In this document: piece by piece, positions 3,844 through 7,152 of the stretch
Layout of the letters: every line of letters begins with the position of its first letter
Position numbering within the stretch: the stretch's first letter is position 1
DNA from: Candidatus Zixiibacteriota bacterium
Lineage (GTDB): Bacteria; Zixibacteria; MSB-5A5; GN15; JAAZOE01
Assembly (NCBI GenBank): GCA_012797915.1
Contig: JAAZOE010000183.1
Coordinates: forward strand, 1 to 7,152
DNA: 7,152 nt
Direction: 5' to 3'
Notes under the pieces: generated by a model
Seen by the model: the letters and a program-made list of their open reading frames with translations, nothing else
The model's database searches: none
Told to the model about the DNA's origin: nothing
Position numbers and translations under genes: made by a program

Positions 3844-6800
3844 ATGACCGACATCACGCTCGCTTCACGCATACAAACGCTATTCTCCGCCTCGGCGTCA
3901 TTCAACCGCCTGGGCGATGAAATCGCCCAGGCCAAATCCAACCGAGCCGAGGGTGGCAAAACCACCCCGATCCGCATTTCCGGCCTCGCCGGCGGCTCGC
4001 TGGCGTTCCTGCTGGCGGCCCTGCTGGAACGGACCGACGGCGACATCCTTATGGTCACCGGCAACTACGACGACGGCCAGAACCTGGCCGACGACCTGAT
4101 CAACATCGTCGGTGAGCAGTCGGTCAATTACTACCCTTCGCGGCAAACCTTGCCGTATGAATTCCGGTCTCCCTCGGGCGAAACGACCGGCCGACGGTTG
4201 ACCGCGCTGGCCGGCCTTCTGTCGCCGCAGAAAAAAATCATCGTCGCCCCAGCCGCGGCGATCATCGAACCGACCATCCCCCGCCAAACGTTTCTGACCG
4301 AATCGCTTCATCTATCCGTGGGACAAAAGCTGAACCCGGAAGAATTGGTCGACTGGATGACCGCGCTGGGATTCAACCGCGTCGGAGCGGTCGAGGAGGT
4401 CGGCGATTTCGCCGTCCGCGGCGGCCTGATTGACTTCTTCTCCCCCGCCGCCGACCTGCCGATTCGGGCGGAATTTTCCGGCGACGAAATCGATTCGCTC
4501 CGCCATTTCGATGTCCGCGACCAGCGGACCATCGAGCGTCTGGAGACGGTCGACCTGCTGCCCCGCCGCGAGGTCTCCATCCGGTCGGAGACGCTGGAAT
4601 CGTACCTGGAGAAGCTTCATCCCAAAGACGCCGACCTGGTGCGGGCGCGGTTCGTCAGCGAACCGGAACTTCCCGGCTTGGAATGGCTGGCTGCCTGCTT
4701 CGGCCTCGAACGCGGATCGGTGCTGGACTATCTGGATAGCGACGATGTCGTCATCCTCGACGGCGGCAAGGGGCTGCTCGAAGACATGCGCCGTTTATTC
4801 GACGACGGCGCCAGATTCTATCATCGAGCCAAAGAACGGATGGTCTCCCCGCCGCCGGTGGAGAGTTACTATTTTCGTCCCGAAGACCAGCTGGCCCGTA
4901 TGACCTCGGCCGTCAATCTCGATATCCTCCCCTTTCGCGCCCAATCGACCGGCGGAATCGATTTCGAATGCCGCGACCATCCGGCCCTCAACAGCCGGAT
5001 GGACTTCCTGAAGGAGGTTGCCGCCGAATACCACGCCAAAGCGTATTATTCGGTCATCACCTGCGACAACGCCGGGCAGGCGATGCGCCTGGGGGAAATC
5101 CTGATCGGCCGCGCAATCGACATCCCGGTCGAGGTGTTCCACATCCACGCCGGCTTCGTTTCCGACAATCTCAAGCTGGCCGTGCTGACCGACCATCAAA
5201 TCTTCAGCCGCCAGTTTCGGCGCATCAAACGGCGCCGCTATAAAGAAGGGGTCGCTCTCATCTCCTACACCAACCTCAATCCCGGGGATGTCGTCGTGCA
5301 TGCCGACTACGGCCTGGCCCGATACGCCCGCCTGGAGACGATCGTCATCGACGGCCGCACCCGCGACTGCTTGTTGTTGTTTTATCAGGGCGGCGACAAG
5401 CTGTATGTCCCCATTGAGGAGTTCAACCGGGTTTCCAAGTACGCCGGCAAGGACGCCACCCCCAAACTCAGCACGCTCGGCACCCCCGCCTGGGAAAAGC
5501 TGAAAAAGAAAACCAAGAAGGCCCTGGCCGACATGGCCGAGGAGTTGTTGAAACTGTACGCCGAACGGAAGATGGCGACCGGATTCCAGTTCGGTCCCGA
5601 CACGGTCTGGCAGCGGCAGATGGAAGCCTCCTTCCCGTATGAGGAAACGCCGGATCAGCTCAAGGCCATCGACGCCATCAAGCGGGATATGGAATCGCCG
5701 GTCCCGGCCGACCGGCTGATTTGCGGCGATGTCGGCTACGGCAAGACCGAGGTGGCCGTCCGGGCGGCGTTCAAAGCGGTGGAAAACGGCAAACAGGTGG
5801 CGGTCCTGGTCCCGACCACCATCCTGGCCCAGCAGCATTTTAACACTTTCACCGCCCGCCTGCGCGAATTCCCGATGAAAATCGACATGCTGTCGCGGTT
5901 CAAGACGCGGGCCGAACAGAAAGAGGTCATTGCCCGGGTCGCCGACGGGCAATTGGACATCGTCATCGGCACGCACCGCCTGCTGTCCAAGGATGTCCAT
6001 TTCGCCGATTTGGGTCTTTTGGTGGTGGATGAAGAGCAGCATTTCGGCGTCCGGCACAAGGAAAAACTGCGCCAGCTCAAGAAGACCGTGGACACCATCA
6101 CCCTCACCGCCACGCCGATTCCGCGGACGCTGCAGATGTCGCTGATGGGCGCGCGCGACATGACGTTGATTACAACCTCCCCGCGCGACCGCCTGCCGAT
6201 CATCACCGAAATCGTCGAATTCAATCCCGAATCGATCGCCGAGGCGATCCTGCGCGAAATCGATCGCGGCGGTCAGGTCTTTTTCGTCCACAACCGGGTG
6301 CAATCCATCGAGGCCATGTATCGCTACCTGAAAAAACTCCTGCCGCAGGTGGAATTCGGCATCGCCCACGGACAGATGCATGAAAAGGAACTGGAAGGGG
6401 TCATGCTGGCGTTTCTGGCCGGACGGTACCAGGTGCTTCTGTCGACGGCTATCGTCGAATCCGGCCTGGATATCCCTTCGGTCAACACGATTATCATCAA
6501 CCGCGCCGACCGCTTCGGCCTGGCGCAACTGTACCAGTTACGAGGACGCGTTGGGCGCTCACCTCGACGGGCCTACGCCTACCTGGCCACGCCGCCGTAT
6601 CGGTTGATGACCGAAGACGCCCGCAAACGCCTGCGGGCGATCGAGGCGCACAGCGATCTCGGCTCGGGGTTCGCTCTGGCCATGCGCGATCTGGAAATCC
6701 GAGGCGCGGGGAACATTCTCGGCGCCCAGCAATCCGGATTCATCGATGAGATCGGGTTCGACCTCTATACGAAACTGCTGGAGGAAGCGGTCGCCGAACT

Positions 6801-7152
6801 GAAGGGGGAAAAGGTCCGGCGCCTGCCGGATACCAAACTGGAAGGGCGGCTCGATCTCTTCCTGCCCGACGCCTATGTCGACGTCAAGCAGCAGAAGGTG
6901 GACATCTATCGCCGTTTGGCCGATGCGAGGACGTTGGACGACATTGAAGCGGTGCGCGAGGAAGTCATCGACCGGTTCGGCAAGATGCCGACGGAAGCGA
7001 CGCAGTTGTTCGATGCCGCCGGTTTGCGGCTGGCGGCGGCGATCACCGGCGCGGAAAAGGTCAAGGTCGATCCGTTGCGGATAACGGTCGAATATCCGGC
7101 CACGATGGAATTCAAGCGGCCGCAGATCGAATCGATCCGTCGGGCCATTGAG
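3844..7152 (+). CDS. mfd: transcription-repair coupling factor Mfd (C-terminus cut by right window edge)
   Basis: Mfd binds RNA polymerase stalled at DNA damage, pushes it off with an ATP-driven DNA translocase and recruits UvrA for nucleotide excision repair. The frame is open for 1103 codons; E. coli Mfd has 1148, so the last part of domain 7 is missing. Seen in order: UvrB-like N-terminal module with QTLPYEF (101-107) and EVGDFAVRGGLIDFFSP (185-201); polymerase-interacting Tudor-like domain with NPGDVVVHADYGLARY (479-494); translocase motif I GDVGYGKTE (628-636, Lys634), GTHRLLS (709-715), Walker B DEEQHFGV (729-736), TATPIPRTL (755-763), STAIVESGLDIPS (867-879) and QLRGRVGRS (898-906); the coupling (TRG) region RDLEIRGAGNILG (948-960, Arg953); and domain 7 with DRFG (1043-1046). 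ATG 3844 has only a weak GGAA nine bases upstream, but no in-frame ATG, GTG or TTG lies in the preceding 50 bases and the N-terminus fits the family. No frameshift or missing helicase residue. Confidence 0.97.
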   Translation, partial: MTDITLASRIQTLFSASASFNRLGDEIAQAKSNRAEGGKTTPIRISGLAGGSLAFLLAALLERTDGDILMVTGNYDDGQNLADDLINIVGEQSVNYYPSRQTLPYEFRSPSGETTGRRLTALAGLLSPQKKIIVAPAAAIIEPTIPRQTFLTESLHLSVGQKLNPEELVDWMTALGFNRVGAVEEVGDFAVRGGLIDFFSPAADLPIRAEFSGDEIDSLRHFDVRDQRTIERLETVDLLPRREVSIRSETLESYLEKLHPKDADLVRARFVSEPELPGLEWLAACFGLERGSVLDYLDSDDVVILDGGKGLLEDMRRLFDDGARFYHRAKERMVSPPPVESYYFRPEDQLARMTSAVNLDILPFRAQSTGGIDFECRDHPALNSRMDFLKEVAAEYHAKAYYSVITCDNAGQAMRLGEILIGRAIDIPVEVFHIHAGFVSDNLKLAVLTDHQIFSRQFRRIKRRRYKEGVALISYTNLNPGDVVVHADYGLARYARLETIVIDGRTRDCLLLFYQGGDKLYVPIEEFNRVSKYAGKDATPKLSTLGTPAWEKLKKKTKKALADMAEELLKLYAERKMATGFQFGPDTVWQRQMEASFPYEETPDQLKAIDAIKRDMESPVPADRLICGDVGYGKTEVAVRAAFKAVENGKQVAVLVPTTILAQQHFNTFTARLREFPMKIDMLSRFKTRAEQKEVIARVADGQLDIVIGTHRLLSKDVHFADLGLLVVDEEQHFGVRHKEKLRQLKKTVDTITLTATPIPRTLQMSLMGARDMTLITTSPRDRLPIITEIVEFNPESIAEAILREIDRGGQVFFVHNRVQSIEAMYRYLKKLLPQVEFGIAHGQMHEKELEGVMLAFLAGRYQVLLSTAIVESGLDIPSVNTIIINRADRFGLAQLYQLRGRVGRSPRRAYAYLATPPYRLMTEDARKRLRAIEAHSDLGSGFALAMRDLEIRGAGNILGAQQSGFIDEIGFDLYTKLLEEAVAELKGEKVRRLPDTKLEGRLDLFLPDAYVDVKQQKVDIYRRLADARTLDDIEAVREEVIDRFGKMPTEATQLFDAAGLRLAAAITGAEKVKVDPLRITVEYPATMEFKRPQIESIRRAIE

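Noticed and set aside
4795..6528. 577-codon open frame on the minus strand
   Set aside because: It lies antisense to the mfd helicase core, its protein has no recognisable domain and biased composition, while the plus-strand frame shows every Mfd motif. GC-rich codon use removes stops from the opposite strand.

Overview
The window is bacterial and GC-rich, and carries four intact or end-truncated genes plus one broken gene, separated by intergenic DNA full of hairpins. From left to right: the first 111 codons of gyrA on the minus strand (1-335, running off the left edge); a divergent gene for a 172-residue two-helix membrane protein with an alanine-rich start (561-1079, plus); a secreted repeat protein of the DUF4097 type (1309-2160, plus); a broken GIY-YIG endonuclease gene (2415-2644, minus); a P-loop nucleotide kinase-like gene of the FlaR / 'topology modulation' family (2735-3277, minus); and mfd, the transcription-repair coupling factor, from 3844 to the right edge (plus, 1103 codons, incomplete at its C-terminus).

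The organism cannot be named from this alone. The GyrA N-terminus, with GEQVVYPT where proteobacteria have GDSAVYDT, the YNKEDLEGWE protein and the DUF4097 protein resemble what is found in Planctomycetes and the FCB/Zixibacteria-like groups rather than in Proteobacteria or Firmicutes. That placement is a guess from memory of such families.

The genes do not form one pathway or operon: strands alternate (-, +, +, -, -, +) and every gap is long enough for its own signals. GyrA and Mfd are both housekeeping proteins acting on DNA under transcription stress (supercoiling; stalled polymerase removal and repair).

The most unusual part is 2161-3843. The broken GIY-YIG gene sits between two inverted copies of a 40-47 nt palindromic repeat (about 2313-2692 overall), and a third, solo copy lies at 3377-3423. 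This looks like a decayed miniature selfish unit: a nuclease gene bracketed by inverted palindromic repeats. Just ahead of mfd, 3597-3800 holds four consecutive hairpins behind a TATAAT-like box, so mfd may have a long structured leader, or the site may simply have collected palindromic repeats. I see no CRISPR array, tRNA, rRNA or complete insertion sequence.
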